Made by a program: the position numbers and the translations under genes
Part shown: piece by piece, positions 36,640 to 47,106 of the stretch
Position numbering within the stretch: the stretch's first letter is position 1
Layout: each line of letters begins with the position of its first letter
NCBI RefSeq assembly: GCF_017832355.1
Contig: NZ_JAFIBY010000001.1
Span: 1,674,001-1,738,000, forward strand
Source of the DNA: Serratia sp. PL17
GTDB taxonomy: Bacteria > Pseudomonadota > Gammaproteobacteria > Enterobacterales > Enterobacteriaceae
Direction: 5' to 3'
DNA: 64,000 nucleotides
Notes under the pieces: generated by a model
The model's database searches: none
What the model was told of the DNA's origin: nothing
The model's input: the letters and a program-made list of their open reading frames with translations, nothing else

Positions 36640-37962
36640 TTAATCTAGCTGCAGTTGAGGAACCACTTCTTTCACCTGCGCCAAATAATCGCTGCGATCT
36701 TTACCGGTCAGCCCTTCAGAGCGTGGCAGTTTCGCCGTCAACGGGTTCACCGCCTGTTGGTTAGTCCACATTTCAAAGTGCAGATGTGGGCCGGTAGAAC
36801 GGCCCGTATTGCCGGATAATGCGATGCGGTCACCACGTTTCACCTTCTGCCCTGGCTTGACCAACAGCTTTTTCAGGTGCATATAGCGCGTGGTGTACTG
36901 ACGACCATGGCGGATCGCCACATAGTTACCCGCAGCTCCGCTACGTTTGGCGATCAACACCTCACCGTCACCGACAGCCAGCACCGGGGTACCTACCGGC
37001 ATCGCAAAGTCGACACCTTTATGCGGTGCAATACGCCCTGTCACAGGGTTAACGCGGCGCGGGTTGAAGTTTGAGGAAATGCGGAACTGTTTCATGGTTG
37101 GGAAACGCATAAAGCCACGCGCCAAACCAGAACCCTGACGATCGTAGAATTTACCGTCCTCGGCACGAATGGCGTAATAGTCTTTACCGCCGCTACGCAT
37201 GCGAACACCCAGTAACTGGCTCTGCGCACTCTTGCCGTCAAAATGTTCACGGGACATTAACACAGAGAACTGATCGCCCTTGCGCAACTTACGGAAGTCC
37301 AACTGCCATTGCAACGCTTTGATTACTGCATTGATCTCAGCACGACTCAGGCCGGCATTGCTGGCGCTGCTGACAAAACTGCCGTTTAAACGACCACTGA
37401 TGACATTGTTGCGCCATTCGCCTTGCAGAGCTTCCTGGGTTTCTTTGAAGGTGTTGCCTGTACGATCGTAGGTGCGGGTCTCACGTCGAGACACTTCCCA
37501 CGTCAAACGCTGCAAATCGCCGGCTTCGTTCACTGTCCAGGACAGTTGTTGGCCGATTTTCAGATTACGCAGATCGCGGTTTTGCGATGCCAACAGCGTG
37601 ACGTCCGACATATCGATGCCATATTGGGTCAGAATACTGCCCAGCGTATCGCCCGTCGAAACCACATATTCATGCACTCCATCCTCGCCGGCGACCTTCT
37701 GGTCCAGCTCATCCTGTGGGATGTCATCATCGGGGGTGGGTTGGTCAACGTCGATCGGTTCACTGGCTTCAGGTAACAAGGAACGTAATTGGCTGGATTC
37801 TAATTCAATGCTCTTAACGATGGGGTTATGTTCTGGGTGATAAACAAAAGGCCGCCAAACAGCGACGGCCAATGTAACGACTGTCAACGACCCCAGCATG
37901 ACGCGGTGGGGCCGTGGCAGGTTGTTATACGCCAGAGCGATAGTTCGGACTATCTGCTGCAC
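36640..37962 (-). CDS. mepM: Murein DD-endopeptidase MepM
   Basis: The 440-residue protein cleaves D-Ala-mDAP cross-links so new peptidoglycan can be inserted. It has an N-terminal membrane anchor (about 20-38), an OapA/LysM-type region (HEYVVSTGDTLGSILTQYGIDMSDV, from about 95) and a C-terminal LytM/M23 peptidase domain with zinc ligands in APHKGVDFAMPVGTPV and STGPHLHFEMW. Length is identical to E. coli MepM (YebA). It begins 22 bases after znuA in the same direction, so the two may share a transcript. Confidence 0.96.
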   Translation of the reverse strand: MQQIVRTIALAYNNLPRPHRVMLGSLTVVTLAVAVWRPFVYHPEHNPIVKSIELESSQLRSLLPEASEPIDVDQPTPDDDIPQDELDQKVAGEDGVHEYVVSTGDTLGSILTQYGIDMSDVTLLASQNRDLRNLKIGQQLSWTVNEAGDLQRLTWEVSRRETRTYDRTGNTFKETQEALQGEWRNNVISGRLNGSFVSSASNAGLSRAEINAVIKALQWQLDFRKLRKGDQFSVLMSREHFDGKSAQSQLLGVRMRSGGKDYYAIRAEDGKFYDRQGSGLARGFMRFPTMKQFRISSNFNPRRVNPVTGRIAPHKGVDFAMPVGTPVLAVGDGEVLIAKRSGAAGNYVAIRHGRQYTTRYMHLKKLLVKPGQKVKRGDRIALSGNTGRSTGPHLHFEMWTNQQAVNPLTAKLPRSEGLTGKDRSDYLAQVKEVVPQLQLD

Positions 37963-37983
37963 TCGATTTTATCCTCATAATCT

Positions 37984-38937
37984 TTACTTCAGGCAGCTCA
38001 CGTACTGGTTTGACAACTGAGTCAGGAAGTTCCCGTAGCTGTCTTTACCCAGTGCGATGCCGATGCCCAGCGGATCCAGCGTTCCTGAACGCACATTGGT
38101 CCCTTTGGCAACAGCATTGATTACGGCTGGCCTGAATTGTGGCTCAGCAAAAACGCATACTGCTTTCTGCTCAACCAACTGTGTTCGAATTTGGTGTAAG
38201 CGCTGTGCTCCAGGTTGGATTTCGGGGTTAACGGTAAAATGGCCCAATGGGCTCAAGCCGAAGTGTTTCTCAAAATAGCCATAAGCATCATGAAAAACAA
38301 AATATCCCCTACCTTGCACAGGCTTAAGCATGTTACCAACATTTTTGTCAGTTTGCGTCAGCAGATTCTCGAACTGGCGCAGGTTTGCGTCTAATTTGTC
38401 CTTATTTTGTGGCATAAGTTCCAATAACCTGTCGTGAATCGCGATCGCGGTCACTTTTGCCACTTCTGGGGACAGCCAAACATGCATGTTATATTCACCG
38501 TGATGATGCCCGTCGCCCTCATCATGGTCGGCATGATTATGCGCATCTGTTGCATGTTCATGATCGTGGTCATCATCTTCGCCTTTCATCAGCAAAGGTT
38601 TCACGCCACTCAGTTCGCTGATGGCGACCTGGTGTTTAGCCGCTACTGGCGCTAACGATTTTGTCAGGAAGGCTTCCATATCTGGACCTACCCATACCAC
38701 CAGATCCGCGGCACGCAAACGCTGAATATCGGAAGGCCGCAGCGCGAAGTCATGCGGTGATGCACCGTCCGGCAACAGAACCTCCGTTGGCGTTACCCCA
38801 TCAGCAATTGCCGAGGCGATAAAGCCCAATGGGCGAATGGACGTCACCACCGCCGCAGAGGCGTTGCTCAGCGGTCCCGCCATTATCAATGCACTGGCCA
38901 GTAGCGTGCGTTGTAACCATTTATTTTTCTGTGCCAT
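37984..38937 (-). CDS. znuA: Zinc ABC transporter binding protein ZnuA
   Basis: The 317-residue periplasmic protein captures Zn2+ for ZnuBC. It has a signal peptide ending [14 protein letters not shown], then [15 protein letters not shown] with the first-domain start. The His-rich loop (about residues 118-150, many HD repeats such as [15 protein letters not shown]) is a zinc-gathering element of enterobacterial ZnuA; ligand His are in [23 protein letters not shown] and [10 protein letters not shown]. It is divergent from znuCB, with a Zur-type box between. Confidence 0.96.
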   Translation of the reverse strand: MAQKNKWLQRTLLASALIMAGPLSNASAAVVTSIRPLGFIASAIADGVTPTEVLLPDGASPHDFALRPSDIQRLRAADLVVWVGPDMEAFLTKSLAPVAAKHQVAISELSGVKPLLMKGEDDDHDHEHATDAHNHADHDEGDGHHHGEYNMHVWLSPEVAKVTAIAIHDRLLELMPQNKDKLDANLRQFENLLTQTDKNVGNMLKPVQGRGYFVFHDAYGYFEKHFGLSPLGHFTVNPEIQPGAQRLHQIRTQLVEQKAVCVFAEPQFRPAVINAVAKGTNVRSGTLDPLGIGIALGKDSYGNFLTQLSNQYVSCLK

Positions 38938-38965
38938 TATCCGTAATCCCGTCGTTTTCGTTAGC

Positions 38966-38988
38966 GAAGCGTGATATTATAACATTCG
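38966..38988. promoter_or_regulatory. Zur box in the znuA/znuC divergent promoter
   Basis: GAAGCGTGATATTATAACAT followed by TCG matches about 17 of 22 fixed positions of the Zur consensus GAAATGTTATANTATAACAT-TTC. It lies midway between znuA and znuC, allowing repression of both by zinc-bound Zur. Confidence 0.8.
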
Positions 38989-39015
38989 GTTAGTTCTGCA
39001 AAATGTAATCATGAG

Positions 39016-39774
39016 ATGTCCACACTGACAACGCTAAAAAATATCTCCGTATCCTTTGGCAACCGTAAGGTGCTGTCGAATATTTCGCTCAGCCTGCAGC
39101 CGGGTCGTATCCTGACGCTGCTCGGCCCAAACGGTGCGGGCAAATCCACGCTGGTACGCGTGGTGTTGGGGCTCATTGCACCAACGGAAGGCACACTGGC
39201 ACGTGAGCCTGGCTTACGTATCGGGTATGTGCCGCAAAAGCTGCACCTCGACGCTACCCTCCCACTTACCGTCAGCCGCTTTATGCGCCTAAAACCCGGC
39301 GTTAAAAAAACCGATATCCTGCCAGCGCTTAAGCGTGTACAAGCAGCGCACCTGATTGATCAGCCAATGCAAAAGCTCTCTGGCGGTGAGAACCAGCGCG
39401 TGCTGCTGGCTCGGGCCTTACTGAATAAACCGCAGTTGCTGGTGCTGGATGAACCCACGCAAGGGGTCGACGTCAATGGCCAACTAGCGTTGTACGATCT
39501 GATCGATCAGCTGCGCAAAGAATTAGGCTGCGCGGTACTGATGGTTTCCCATGACCTGCATCTGGTGATGGCGAAAACCGACGAAGTGCTGTGCCTCAAC
39601 CAACACATTTGTTGTTCCGGTGCGCCGGAAGTGGTGTCGATGCATCCTGAATTTATCGCCATGTTCGGCAACCGTGGCGCAGAACAACTGGCAGTCTATC
39701 GCCACCACCATAATCACCGCCATGACCTGCAAGGACGAATTGTGTTGAAGAAAACCGGGGGCCGTGAGGCATGA
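39016..39774 (+). CDS. znuC: Zinc ABC transporter ATPase ZnuC
   Basis: The 252-residue ATPase drives zinc import. Walker A is [16 protein letters not shown] (about residue 38), the Q-loop VPQKLHLD, signature [15 protein letters not shown], Walker [13 protein letters not shown] and the H-loop VSHDLH. The C-terminal tail [13 protein letters not shown] is His-rich, as in E. coli. The znuB ATG overlaps its stop (ATGA, 39771-39774). An ATG 5 bases upstream is out of frame. Confidence 0.96.
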   Translation: MSTLTTLKNISVSFGNRKVLSNISLSLQPGRILTLLGPNGAGKSTLVRVVLGLIAPTEGTLAREPGLRIGYVPQKLHLDATLPLTVSRFMRLKPGVKKTDILPALKRVQAAHLIDQPMQKLSGGENQRVLLARALLNKPQLLVLDEPTQGVDVNGQLALYDLIDQLRKELGCAVLMVSHDLHLVMAKTDEVLCLNQHICCSGAPEVVSMHPEFIAMFGNRGAEQLAVYRHHHNHRHDLQGRIVLKKTGGREA

Positions 39775-40556
39775 TTGAACTGTTATTACCTGGCTGGCTT
39801 GCCGGGGTGCTTCTTGCCGGTGCCGCAGGGCCACTCGGCTCTTTTGTGGTTTGGCGTCGGATGTCTTATTTCGGGGATACTTTGGCGCATGCCTCACTCT
39901 TGGGTGTGGCGTTCGGCCTGCTGCTTGACGTGAATCCGTTCTACGCGGTGATTGCTGTCACGCTGGTGTTGGCACTGGTGCTGGTGTGGCTGGAGCGTCG
40001 TCCGCAACTGTCCGTTGATACCCTGCTCGGTATTATGGCGCACAGCGCGCTCTCGCTGGGATTGGTGGTGGTTGCTCTGATGTCCAACGTCCGGGTCGAT
40101 CTCATGGCCTATCTGTTTGGCGATCTGCTGTCGGTCACGCTCAACGATATTTGGATGATTGGTATTGGCGTTACTCTCGTGCTGCTGATCCTGTGGTGGC
40201 AATGGCGTAACCTGCTGTCGATGACCATCAGCCCGGAACTCGCGCACGTTGACGGCGTTAACCTGGTGCGAGCACGCACCGTGTTAATGCTGGTCACAGC
40301 CCTCACCATCGGCCTGGCAATGAAATTCGTCGGCGCGCTGATTATCACTTCACTGTTGATTATCCCAGCGGCAACCGCACGGCGTTTCGCCCGCACACCG
40401 GAACAAATGGCCGGATACGCGGTACTGGTTGGTGTGCTTGCGGTGACGGGGGGGTTAGCCTTCTCGGCATTTTACGACACGCCGGCCGGCCCGTCGGTAG
40501 TTCTGAGCGCAGCCGTGCTGTTTGTTTTGAGCCTATCCAAAAAGCAGCATGCCTGA
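39771..40556 (+). CDS. znuB: Zinc ABC transporter permease ZnuB
   Basis: The 261-residue inner-membrane protein forms the zinc channel with ZnuC. It has about seven hydrophobic helices, starts [20 protein letters not shown] and contains [25 protein letters not shown], the conserved motif of metal-type ABC-3 permeases. Length equals E. coli ZnuB (261). It overlaps znuC by four bases and ends before a bidirectional terminator shared with ruvB. Confidence 0.95.
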   Translation: MIELLLPGWLAGVLLAGAAGPLGSFVVWRRMSYFGDTLAHASLLGVAFGLLLDVNPFYAVIAVTLVLALVLVWLERRPQLSVDTLLGIMAHSALSLGLVVVALMSNVRVDLMAYLFGDLLSVTLNDIWMIGIGVTLVLLILWWQWRNLLSMTISPELAHVDGVNLVRARTVLMLVTALTIGLAMKFVGALIITSLLIIPAATARRFARTPEQMAGYAVLVGVLAVTGGLAFSAFYDTPAGPSVVLSAAVLFVLSLSKKQHA

Positions 40557-40573
40557 TTCCCCGTGCAGATATG

Positions 40574-40602
40574 AAAAAGGGCCGCAATTAGCGGCCCTTT
40601 TT
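40574..40602. terminator. Bidirectional terminator, znuB/ruvB
   Basis: AAAAAGGGCCGC-AATTA-GCGGCCCTTTTT, a 12-bp symmetric stem between convergent genes. Confidence 0.93.
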
Positions 40603-40624
40603 CATGCAGATGACCACGCAAGAC

Positions 40625-41629
40625 TTACTCTTCGCGCACCATACCAAAGTGCTTATAAGCATGATTGGTAGCCATGCGCCCACGCGGTGTGCGCTGGATA
40701 AAACCTTGCTGGATCAGGAAAGGCTCGATAACGTCCTCGATCGTTTCTCGTTCCTCGCCAATCGCAGCCGCCAGGTTATCCAAACCAACAGGTCCACCGG
40801 TGAATTTGTCGATAATTGCCAGTAGCAGCTTGCGGTCCATGTAGTCGAAACCTTCCGCGTCAACATTCAACATGTCCAGCGCTTGCATCGCCACATCGCC
40901 GCTGATCACGCCATTGGCGCGGACTTCGGCGAAGTCGCGCACTCGGCGCAGCAAACGGTTAGCGATACGTGGAGTCCCCCGCGCGCGACGAGCCACTTCA
41001 TGCGCCCCTTCGTCCGACAGATCCAGCCCCAGGCAGTTAGCGCTACGTGAAACAATGTGCTGCAAATCGGCAACCTGATAAAACTCCAGGCGTTGCACGA
41101 TACCGAAACGATCACGCAATGGCGATGTCAGCGAACCGGCACGGGTGGTAGCACCCACCAACGTAAAAGGCGGCAAATCGAGCTTGATCGAACGTGCAGC
41201 GGGGCCTTCGCCGATCATAATGTCCAGTTGATAATCTTCCATCGCCGGATACAGCACTTCTTCTACTACTGGAGAAAGGCGGTGGATTTCATCAATAAAC
41301 AGAACGTCGTGCGGTTCGAGATTGGTCAGCATCGCCGCCAAATCCCCTGCCTTCTCCAGCACCGGGCCGGAAGTGGTACGCAAATTAACGCCCATTTCAT
41401 TAGCAACGATATTGGCCAGCGTGGTTTTACCCAACCCTGGAGGGCCGAAGATCAGCAAATGGTCCAGCGCATCGCCACGCTGCTTGGCCGCCTGAATAAA
41501 GATTTCCATCTGCTCGCGGACATGCGGCTGACCAACATATTCCGTCAGCAGCTTCGGCCGTATTGCGCGATCAAGAATTTCTTCTTCATTGATCGGCTCG
41601 GCAGAAATCAGGCGATCGGCTTCAATCAT
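40625..41629 (-). CDS. ruvB: Holliday junction branch-migration helicase RuvB
   Basis: The 334-residue AAA+ motor pumps DNA through RuvA-bound Holliday junctions. Walker A is [16 protein letters not shown] (about residue 62), Walker B is [15 protein letters not shown], and sensor/Arg-finger regions include [20 protein letters not shown]. The C-terminal winged helix ends [19 protein letters not shown]. Length is as in E. coli (336). It is the second gene of ruvAB, 20 bases after ruvA, under a LexA-type box upstream of ruvA. Confidence 0.98.
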   Translation of the reverse strand: MIEADRLISAEPINEEEILDRAIRPKLLTEYVGQPHVREQMEIFIQAAKQRGDALDHLLIFGPPGLGKTTLANIVANEMGVNLRTTSGPVLEKAGDLAAMLTNLEPHDVLFIDEIHRLSPVVEEVLYPAMEDYQLDIMIGEGPAARSIKLDLPPFTLVGATTRAGSLTSPLRDRFGIVQRLEFYQVADLQHIVSRSANCLGLDLSDEGAHEVARRARGTPRIANRLLRRVRDFAEVRANGVISGDVAMQALDMLNVDAEGFDYMDRKLLLAIIDKFTGGPVGLDNLAAAIGEERETIEDVIEPFLIQQGFIQRTPRGRMATNHAYKHFGMVREE

Positions 41630-41649
41630 TCTCTACCTCTTATCGGCGC

Positions 41650-42264
41650 TTACAGCGCGGCGCGCAACGCGTCGCGGATCAGGGTTTCGCAATCGGCACC
41701 CGGCTTGGCGATTTTACTTACCATGCGGCTGGCCTCTTGCGGTTTATAGCCCAATGCCACCAGCGCAGAGGCGGCTTCAGCTTCAGCATCCACCTCGACG
41801 GTTTGTGCGGAAATGGCAGGCAGCGTGATTTCGCTGCTGCTGTTAAACAGATCGCCATTAAGCCCTTTGAAGCGGTCTTTCATTTCTACGACCAGGCGCT
41901 CTGCGGTTTTCTTGCCCACGCCCGGTAATTTCACCAGGGACGTGATCTCTTCGCGTTCCACCGCACTGACAAACTGTTGCGCAGACATACCGGACAAAAT
42001 AGCCAACGCCAACTTTGGCCCTACGCCGTTCACTTTGATCAACTCGCGGAACAGCGCACGCTCTTGCTTATCATTAAAGCCATACAGCAGTTGTGCATCT
42101 TCGCGCACCACAAATTGGGTAAACACGATAGCCTCTTGCCCCAGCTCCGGCAGCTCATAAAAACAGGTCATCGGCATATGCACTTCATAGCCCACACCGT
42201 TTGCCTCCAGTAATACCAGTGGCGGCTGCTTTTCCAGAATATATCCTCTGAGACGACCTATCAT
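41650..42264 (-). CDS. ruvA: Holliday junction DNA-binding protein RuvA
   Basis: The 204-residue protein forms tetramers on four-way junctions and loads RuvB. It has an OB-fold N-terminus ([20 protein letters not shown]), two helix-hairpin-helix units ([15 protein letters not shown] and [20 protein letters not shown], about 70-130), an acidic linker and a C-terminal RuvB-binding domain ([19 protein letters not shown]). Length matches E. coli (203). First gene of ruvAB. Confidence 0.97.
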   Translation of the reverse strand: MIGRLRGYILEKQPPLVLLEANGVGYEVHMPMTCFYELPELGQEAIVFTQFVVREDAQLLYGFNDKQERALFRELIKVNGVGPKLALAILSGMSAQQFVSAVEREEITSLVKLPGVGKKTAERLVVEMKDRFKGLNGDLFNSSSEITLPAISAQTVEVDAEAEAASALVALGYKPQEASRMVSKIAKPGADCETLIRDALRAAL

Positions 42265-42327
42265 TTACCCTCCTGCTGAATTCCTGAGCATGACCTTCTG
42301 CCATGCCGTGCTGGTAAAGCTTATAAC

Positions 42328-42355
42328 ATAAAAAAGGCTGGATGAATATCCAGCC
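42328..42355 (-). promoter_or_regulatory. LexA (SOS) box of ruvAB overlapping the ruvC terminator
   Basis: On the minus strand GGCTGGATATTCATCCAGCC fits CTG-N10-CAG and is close to the E. coli ruvA SOS box (GCTGGATATCTATCCAGC, from memory). The same palindrome is followed by TTTTTTATG, so its transcript would form a 8-bp hairpin plus T tract: a terminator for ruvC, whose stop lies 22 bases upstream. It is about 65-90 bases before the ruvA ATG. Confidence 0.8.
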
Positions 42356-42376
42356 TCAGTTATCGCTGATTAAGCA

Positions 42377-42898
42377 CTACTTTAAACGCCCACGCGCCAG
42401 GTTCAACCGCCCTTCACTCATCCTCAGCACGTTTTGACTGAGGTGGCAGTGGGTAATGGCAATTGCCAGGGCATCGGCGGCATCAGCCTGAGGGTTAGCC
42501 GACAGTTTAAGCAACGAACGCACCATATGCTGCACCTGTGCCTTTTCCGCCGCGCCCGTGCCGACCACCGTCTGCTTTACCTGTCGTGCCGCATACTCAA
42601 ACACTTCCAGATCCTGGTTCACGGCAGCGACGATCGCCACGCCGCGCGCCTGCCCAAGCTTGAGCGCCGAATCCGGGTTTTTCGCCATAAACACCTGCTC
42701 AATGGCGAAAAAGTCCGGTTTAAACTGGGTAATGATTTCGCTGACGCCGGCGTAAATCAGCTTCAAACGCGTCGGCATGTCATCCACCACGGTGCGGATG
42801 CAGCCGCTGGCGACATAGCTTAACTGACGGCCTTGCTGACGAATAAGGCCGTAACCGGTGACGCGCGATCCGGGATCGATACCGAGTATGATCGTCAT
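42377..42898 (-). CDS. ruvC: Holliday junction resolvase RuvC
   Basis: The 173-residue RNase H-fold nuclease cuts Holliday junctions symmetrically. The acidic active site is visible: Asp7 in [15 protein letters not shown], Glu in [12 protein letters not shown] (near 66), and Asp138/Asp141 in [15 protein letters not shown]. The ATG at 42898 gives [12 protein letters not shown], matching the E. coli start and length; a start 12 bases upstream adds MGVG without support. It follows yebC and ends at a terminator that separates it from ruvAB. Confidence 0.96.
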   Translation of the reverse strand: MTIILGIDPGSRVTGYGLIRQQGRQLSYVASGCIRTVVDDMPTRLKLIYAGVSEIITQFKPDFFAIEQVFMAKNPDSALKLGQARGVAIVAAVNQDLEVFEYAARQVKQTVVGTGAAEKAQVQHMVRSLLKLSANPQADAADALAIAITHCHLSQNVLRMSEGRLNLARGRLK

Positions 42899-42971
42899 CC
42901 CTACACCCACCTTGCGTTAGGCATTAATGTTGCCAGGCGCTGCCACGCAGCAGCGCCATACTTCAAGCTGA

Positions 42972-43715
42972 TTACAGCGTAGCTGCAACTTCGTCGGAGA
43001 TCTCACCGTTGTGGTAAACCTCCTGCACGTCGTCACAGTCTTCCAGCATGTCGATCAGACGCAGCAACTTAGGTGCAGTTTCTTCATCCATATCGGCCTT
43101 GGTCGATGGGATCATGGAAACTTCCGCTGACTCAGCGGTAAAGCCGGCAGCAGTCAGTGCATCTTTCACTTCGCCGAGATTTTCCCACGCGGTGAACACG
43201 TCGATCACCCCATCGTCGTAGCTGACGATATCCTCAGCGCCGGCTTCCAGTGCTGCTTCCATTACCACGTCTTCATCCAGACCCGGTGCGTAAGTGATTA
43301 CGCCTTTTTTGGTGAACAGGTAAGCCACTGAACCATCGGTACCAAGGTTTCCGCCGCATTTCGTGAAGGCATGACGCACTTCTGCCACGGTACGGTTACG
43401 GTTGTCACTCAGGCATTCGATCATGACGGCAGTGCCGCCCGGGCCGTAACCTTCATAAATGATGGTTTCCATGTTGGAATCATCATCACCACCCACACCG
43501 CGTGCGATAGCACGGTTCAGGGTGTCACGCGTCATGTTGTTAGACAGCGCCTTATCGATCGCCGCGCGCAGACGCGGGTTAGCACCCGGATCGCCACCGC
43601 CCAGTTTCGCAGCCGTCACCAGCTCGCGAATAATTTTGGTGAAAATTTTACCGCGCTTGGAATCTTGCGCTGCTTTACGGTGCTTTGTGTTGGCCCACTT
43701 ACTATGACCTGCCAT
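42972..43715 (-). CDS. yebC: YebC/TACO1 family protein
   Basis: The 247-residue protein begins [29 protein letters not shown], the hallmark of the YebC/TACO1 family. It has been described as a DNA-binding regulator and, more recently, as a translation factor that relieves ribosome stalling at prolines. The middle shows the [29 protein letters not shown] block. Length matches E. coli (246). It lies between nudB and ruvC, transcribed together with them. Confidence 0.96.
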   Translation of the reverse strand: MAGHSKWANTKHRKAAQDSKRGKIFTKIIRELVTAAKLGGGDPGANPRLRAAIDKALSNNMTRDTLNRAIARGVGGDDDSNMETIIYEGYGPGGTAVMIECLSDNRNRTVAEVRHAFTKCGGNLGTDGSVAYLFTKKGVITYAPGLDEDVVMEAALEAGAEDIVSYDDGVIDVFTAWENLGEVKDALTAAGFTAESAEVSMIPSTKADMDEETAPKLLRLIDMLEDCDDVQEVYHNGEISDEVAATL

Positions 43716-43732
43716 AAAAATCTCCGAAAAAA

Positions 43733-44182
43733 TTACTGGACTGAATTAATCACAAACTCTTCAATCGCCTGCTGATTGCTCCAGGACTTGGTCAGTTTCA
43801 CGGCTTCCGCCGCGTCAAGCCACTGGTAGGCGTGATGCTCGGTAATCACCGGATCTCGCTCTTCAGGCAAAGCCAGACAGAACCAATGCTCTTTATTGCG
43901 CGTGGTCCCCGGGGCATAGCGATGTCGCAAATGGACAAAGAGTTCAAACTCCACACAGCGCTGGCAATCGAACAACGGCAGATTCTCTGCTTCGATATCG
44001 ATGCCGACTTCTTCCTTGACCTCACGCCGCGCGGCATGCGGCGGCGATTCTGCGTCCTCCAGACTGCCGGTAACCGACTGCCAGAATTCCGTATCATCGC
44101 GTCGCTGTAACATCAGCACCCGGCCACTGGAGATGGCATAAATCACTACCAGAATAGACTCGGGTCGCTTGTAGTTCATCAC
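43733..44182 (-). CDS. nudB: Dihydroneopterin triphosphate diphosphatase NudB
   Basis: The 149-residue Nudix hydrolase removes pyrophosphate from dihydroneopterin triphosphate in folate synthesis. The Nudix box reads [23 protein letters not shown] (about residues 37-59) with the expected REVKEE core. It starts [20 protein letters not shown] and has E. coli NudB length (150). Its ATG overlaps the aspS stop (ATGA, 44179-44182), so it is translationally coupled to aspS. Confidence 0.95.
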   Translation of the reverse strand: MMNYKRPESILVVIYAISSGRVLMLQRRDDTEFWQSVTGSLEDAESPPHAARREVKEEVGIDIEAENLPLFDCQRCVEFELFVHLRHRYAPGTTRNKEHWFCLALPEERDPVITEHHAYQWLDAAEAVKLTKSWSNQQAIEEFVINSVQ

Positions 44183-45963
44183 TCGCTCTCTTGTTCCGCA
44201 GAGGCTTTCTTTACCACACAGATAGCCAGCTCCTGCAACGACGCCGGATTGGCGAAGCTGGGTGCTTCGGTCATCAAACAGGCCGCAGCCGTGGTTTTCG
44301 GGAAGGCGATAACGTCACGGATGTTGTCCGTACCGGTCAACAGCATCACCAGACGATCCAAACCGAAGGCCAGCCCGGCGTGCGGTGGTGTACCGTACTT
44401 CAATGCGTCCAACAAGAAACCGAATTTCTCACGCTGTTCGTGTTCGGTAATGCCCAGGATGCTGAAGACCGTCTGCTGCATTTCACTGCGGTGAATACGC
44501 ACAGAACCACCACCCACTTCATAACCGTTAATCACCATGTCGTATGCGTTGGCAATGGCGTTGGTTGGCGTTACGGCCAGCTCTTCCGGGCTCATGTCGC
44601 GTGGTGCCGTGAACGGATGGTGCATCGCCGCCAGGCCGCCTTCACCGTCCTCTTCGAACATTGGGAAGTCAACCACCCACAGCGGTGCCCAGCTGTCCAG
44701 TTTAGTCAGTTCCAGATCGCGGCCCAGTTTCAGACGCAACGCGCCCATCGCATCAGTCACAATCTTGAAGCTGTCGGCACCGAAGAACAGAATATCGCCA
44801 GTCTGTGCGTTGGTACGCGCCAGGATAGCTTCCAGAACGTCCGCACTGAGGAATTTAGCGATAGGGCTTTGTACACCCTCCATGCCCGCTGCACGGTCAT
44901 TAACCTTCAGCCAAGCCAGGCCTTTAGCACCATAAATATTAACGAATGCACCGTACTCGTCGATCAATTTACGGGTCAACTGCGCGCCGCCAGGAACGCG
45001 AATGGCAGCGACGCGGCCTTTAGCATCGTTGGCCGGACCGGAGAAGACTTTGAACTCCACGTCTTTTACCAGATCGGCAACGTCCACCAGCTCCAGCGGG
45101 TTACGCAGGTCTGGCTTGTCAGATCCGTAACGGCGCATGGCTTCTTCGAAGGTCATGATCGGGAAATCGCCCAAATCAACGCCCTTCACGTCCAGCCACA
45201 GTTCACGTGCCAATTTCTCCATCACTTCACGCACCTGTTCGGCAGTCATGAAAGAGGTTTCCACGTCGATCTGGGTAAATTCAGGCTGGCGATCAGCACG
45301 CAAGTCTTCGTCACGGAAGCACTTGACGATTTGATAGTAGCGATCGAAACCGGACATCATCAGCAACTGCTTGAACAGCTGTGGTGACTGCGGCAGCGCA
45401 TAGAATTTGCCTTTATGCACGCGACTCGGTACCAGATAGTCACGCGCGCCTTCCGGCGTAGCTTTGGTCAGCATCGGTGTTTCGATGTCGAGGAAGCCGT
45501 GGCTGTCCATAAAGCGGCGCACAAAGCTGGTGATTTTAGCGCGGGTTTTCAAGCGGTCAGCCATTTCAGGACGACGCAGATCCAGGTAGCGATACTTCAG
45601 GCGCGCTTCTTCGCTGTTAACCTGGTTGGAGTCCAGCGGCAATGGTTCGGAGCGGTTGATGATCTCCAGGGCATGAGCGAAGACTTCGACTTCACCGGTG
45701 GCCATATCTTTATTGATCTGGCTGTCCGGACGCGCACGCACTGTGCCGACGATCTGGATGCAGAATTCATTACGCAGGTCATACGCCTTATCGAACGCGA
45801 CCTTCTGGTCTGGATCGAAGAACACCTGCACGATGCCTTCGCGGTCGCGCATATCAATAAAGATCAGGCCGCCCAGATCGCGACGACGGTTGACCCAACC
45901 ACACAGAGTGACTTCCTGGCCCACGTGGGACAGATTCAACTGCCCGCAATATTCAGTACGCAT
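44179..45963 (-). CDS. aspS: Aspartyl-tRNA synthetase AspS
   Basis: The 594-residue class II synthetase charges tRNA-Asp. It has an N-terminal OB anticodon-binding domain (about 1-110), the catalytic domain with motif 2 in [24 protein letters not shown] and motif 3 in [15 protein letters not shown], and the bacterial GAD insertion in between (about 290-420). E. coli AspRS has 590 residues. It heads the aspS-nudB-yebC-ruvC series and lies downstream of a small zinc-ribbon gene. Confidence 0.98.
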   Translation of the reverse strand: MRTEYCGQLNLSHVGQEVTLCGWVNRRRDLGGLIFIDMRDREGIVQVFFDPDQKVAFDKAYDLRNEFCIQIVGTVRARPDSQINKDMATGEVEVFAHALEIINRSEPLPLDSNQVNSEEARLKYRYLDLRRPEMADRLKTRAKITSFVRRFMDSHGFLDIETPMLTKATPEGARDYLVPSRVHKGKFYALPQSPQLFKQLLMMSGFDRYYQIVKCFRDEDLRADRQPEFTQIDVETSFMTAEQVREVMEKLARELWLDVKGVDLGDFPIMTFEEAMRRYGSDKPDLRNPLELVDVADLVKDVEFKVFSGPANDAKGRVAAIRVPGGAQLTRKLIDEYGAFVNIYGAKGLAWLKVNDRAAGMEGVQSPIAKFLSADVLEAILARTNAQTGDILFFGADSFKIVTDAMGALRLKLGRDLELTKLDSWAPLWVVDFPMFEEDGEGGLAAMHHPFTAPRDMSPEELAVTPTNAIANAYDMVINGYEVGGGSVRIHRSEMQQTVFSILGITEHEQREKFGFLLDALKYGTPPHAGLAFGLDRLVMLLTGTDNIRDVIAFPKTTAAACLMTEAPSFANPASLQELAICVVKKASAEQESE

Positions 45964-46047
45964 ACGCTATCCTTTTGGCTTAAGCCGATGCCGCGCGGGC
46001 TTTTGGCACCTGCCACACGGCTGTTTTCTGATAATTTCTGATGAACT

Positions 46048-46239
46048 CTATTTCTTGCCCGGTTTGAAGTCTGTTGCATACCAACCGGTGCCCTTTAACT
46101 GGAACCCCGTGGAAGAAATCAGCTTGGTTAACGCGGGCTGCCCACACGCCGGACAATCTGTCAGCGGCGCATCGGAAAATTTTTGCAGTTTCTCTAACCG
46201 AAGGCTGCAAGCACCACATGCATATTCATAAATCGGCAT
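46048..46239 (-). CDS. FmdB-type zinc-ribbon protein
   Basis: From the ATG at 46239 the protein has 63 residues and starts [20 protein letters not shown], the FmdB/CxxC-CxxC zinc-ribbon start, with the second pair in [15 protein letters not shown] and the family end [17 protein letters not shown]. Four Cys bind one zinc. Such proteins are common next to translation or envelope genes; function is not settled. An upstream start (46278) adds 13 residues outside the family. It lies 84 bases before aspS in the same direction. Confidence 0.9.
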   Translation of the reverse strand: MPIYEYACGACSLRLEKLQKFSDAPLTDCPACGQPALTKLISSTGFQLKGTGWYATDFKPGKK

Positions 46240-46480
46240 AGGTCTTTGGCGTAAAGTGTGTTGAAAAAAGGCGATCATTATAAAGGAAATTCATGCGCCA
46301 GATAAGTGCGAACACAGCTTTGTTGCAGCACTAAATGACGTGTTTTTGCCCGAAATAACACATTGATTAACAAATTTCCCATTAACCGGTGACCCTTTTT
46401 TCACGTAGCCTGAATCAACACGTGTTTGGCGCGCGGTTTCGTTTGCGCGCATTTTATCCACCTCGTCACGAGATATGACC

Positions 46481-47059
46481 ATGTTGAAACTTGATGCCCA
46501 CACCACTGCCCTGGTGTTGATTGATTTGCAAAACGGCATTCTACCCTATGCTGGAGGCCCGCACAGCGCCGAGAGTGTTGTTGCCCATGGTGCACAGTTA
46601 GCCGCACATTTCCGTTCATTGGCGGCCCCGGTGTTCCTGGTGCGCGTCGGCTGGTCAGACTCCTTCGCTGAAGCGCTGAAACAGCCGGTAGACAAGCCAT
46701 CTCCCGCGCCAGCCGGCGGGCTGCCTGCCAACTGGTGGGAATTTCCTGACGCTCTGGCAGTGAGTGACAGCGACATTCTGGTGACCAAACGCCAATGGGG
46801 CGCATTTTATGGCACCGATCTTGACCTGCAACTGCGTCGCCGCGGCATTAAATCCATTGTGCTAGGGGGAATTGCCACCAATATTGGCGTGGAATCTACC
46901 GCCCGCGCCGCCTGGGAACACGGCTACGAATTGGTGATCGCCGAAGACGTGTGCAGCACAGCAAACGCAGAAATGCACCAGTTTGCTTTCGACAATATCT
47001 TCCCGCGGCTGGCGCGTATACGCAGCACCCGCGAAATTCTTGCCGCACTTAACGAGTAA
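46481..47059 (+). CDS. yecD: Isochorismatase-family hydrolase YecD
   Basis: The 192-residue cysteine-hydrolase-fold protein resembles E. coli YecD (188 residues). The catalytic triad is seen: Asp in [13 protein letters not shown] (about residue 15), Lys in [15 protein letters not shown] (about 105), but the usual Cys position falls in [19 protein letters not shown], where Gly/Ala replaces the nucleophilic Cys region (E. coli YecD has CGIS). The missing Cys suggests weak or changed hydrolase activity. Start MLKLDAHTT as in E. coli; ATG 46475 is an alternative. First of yecD-yecE. Confidence 0.88.
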   Translation: MLKLDAHTTALVLIDLQNGILPYAGGPHSAESVVAHGAQLAAHFRSLAAPVFLVRVGWSDSFAEALKQPVDKPSPAPAGGLPANWWEFPDALAVSDSDILVTKRQWGAFYGTDLDLQLRRRGIKSIVLGGIATNIGVESTARAAWEHGYELVIAEDVCSTANAEMHQFAFDNIFPRLARIRSTREILAALNE

Positions 47060-47106
47060 CGTTAACGTGTAGACTGACGGGAATAATTAAGGAAGAAGCA
47101 AGCCTG

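Noticed and set aside
44191-45387. 398-codon open frame on the plus strand
   Set aside because: It lies wholly opposite aspS, which is certain from its motifs; the translation is rich in His/Gln/Arg with no domain, typical of an antisense shadow.
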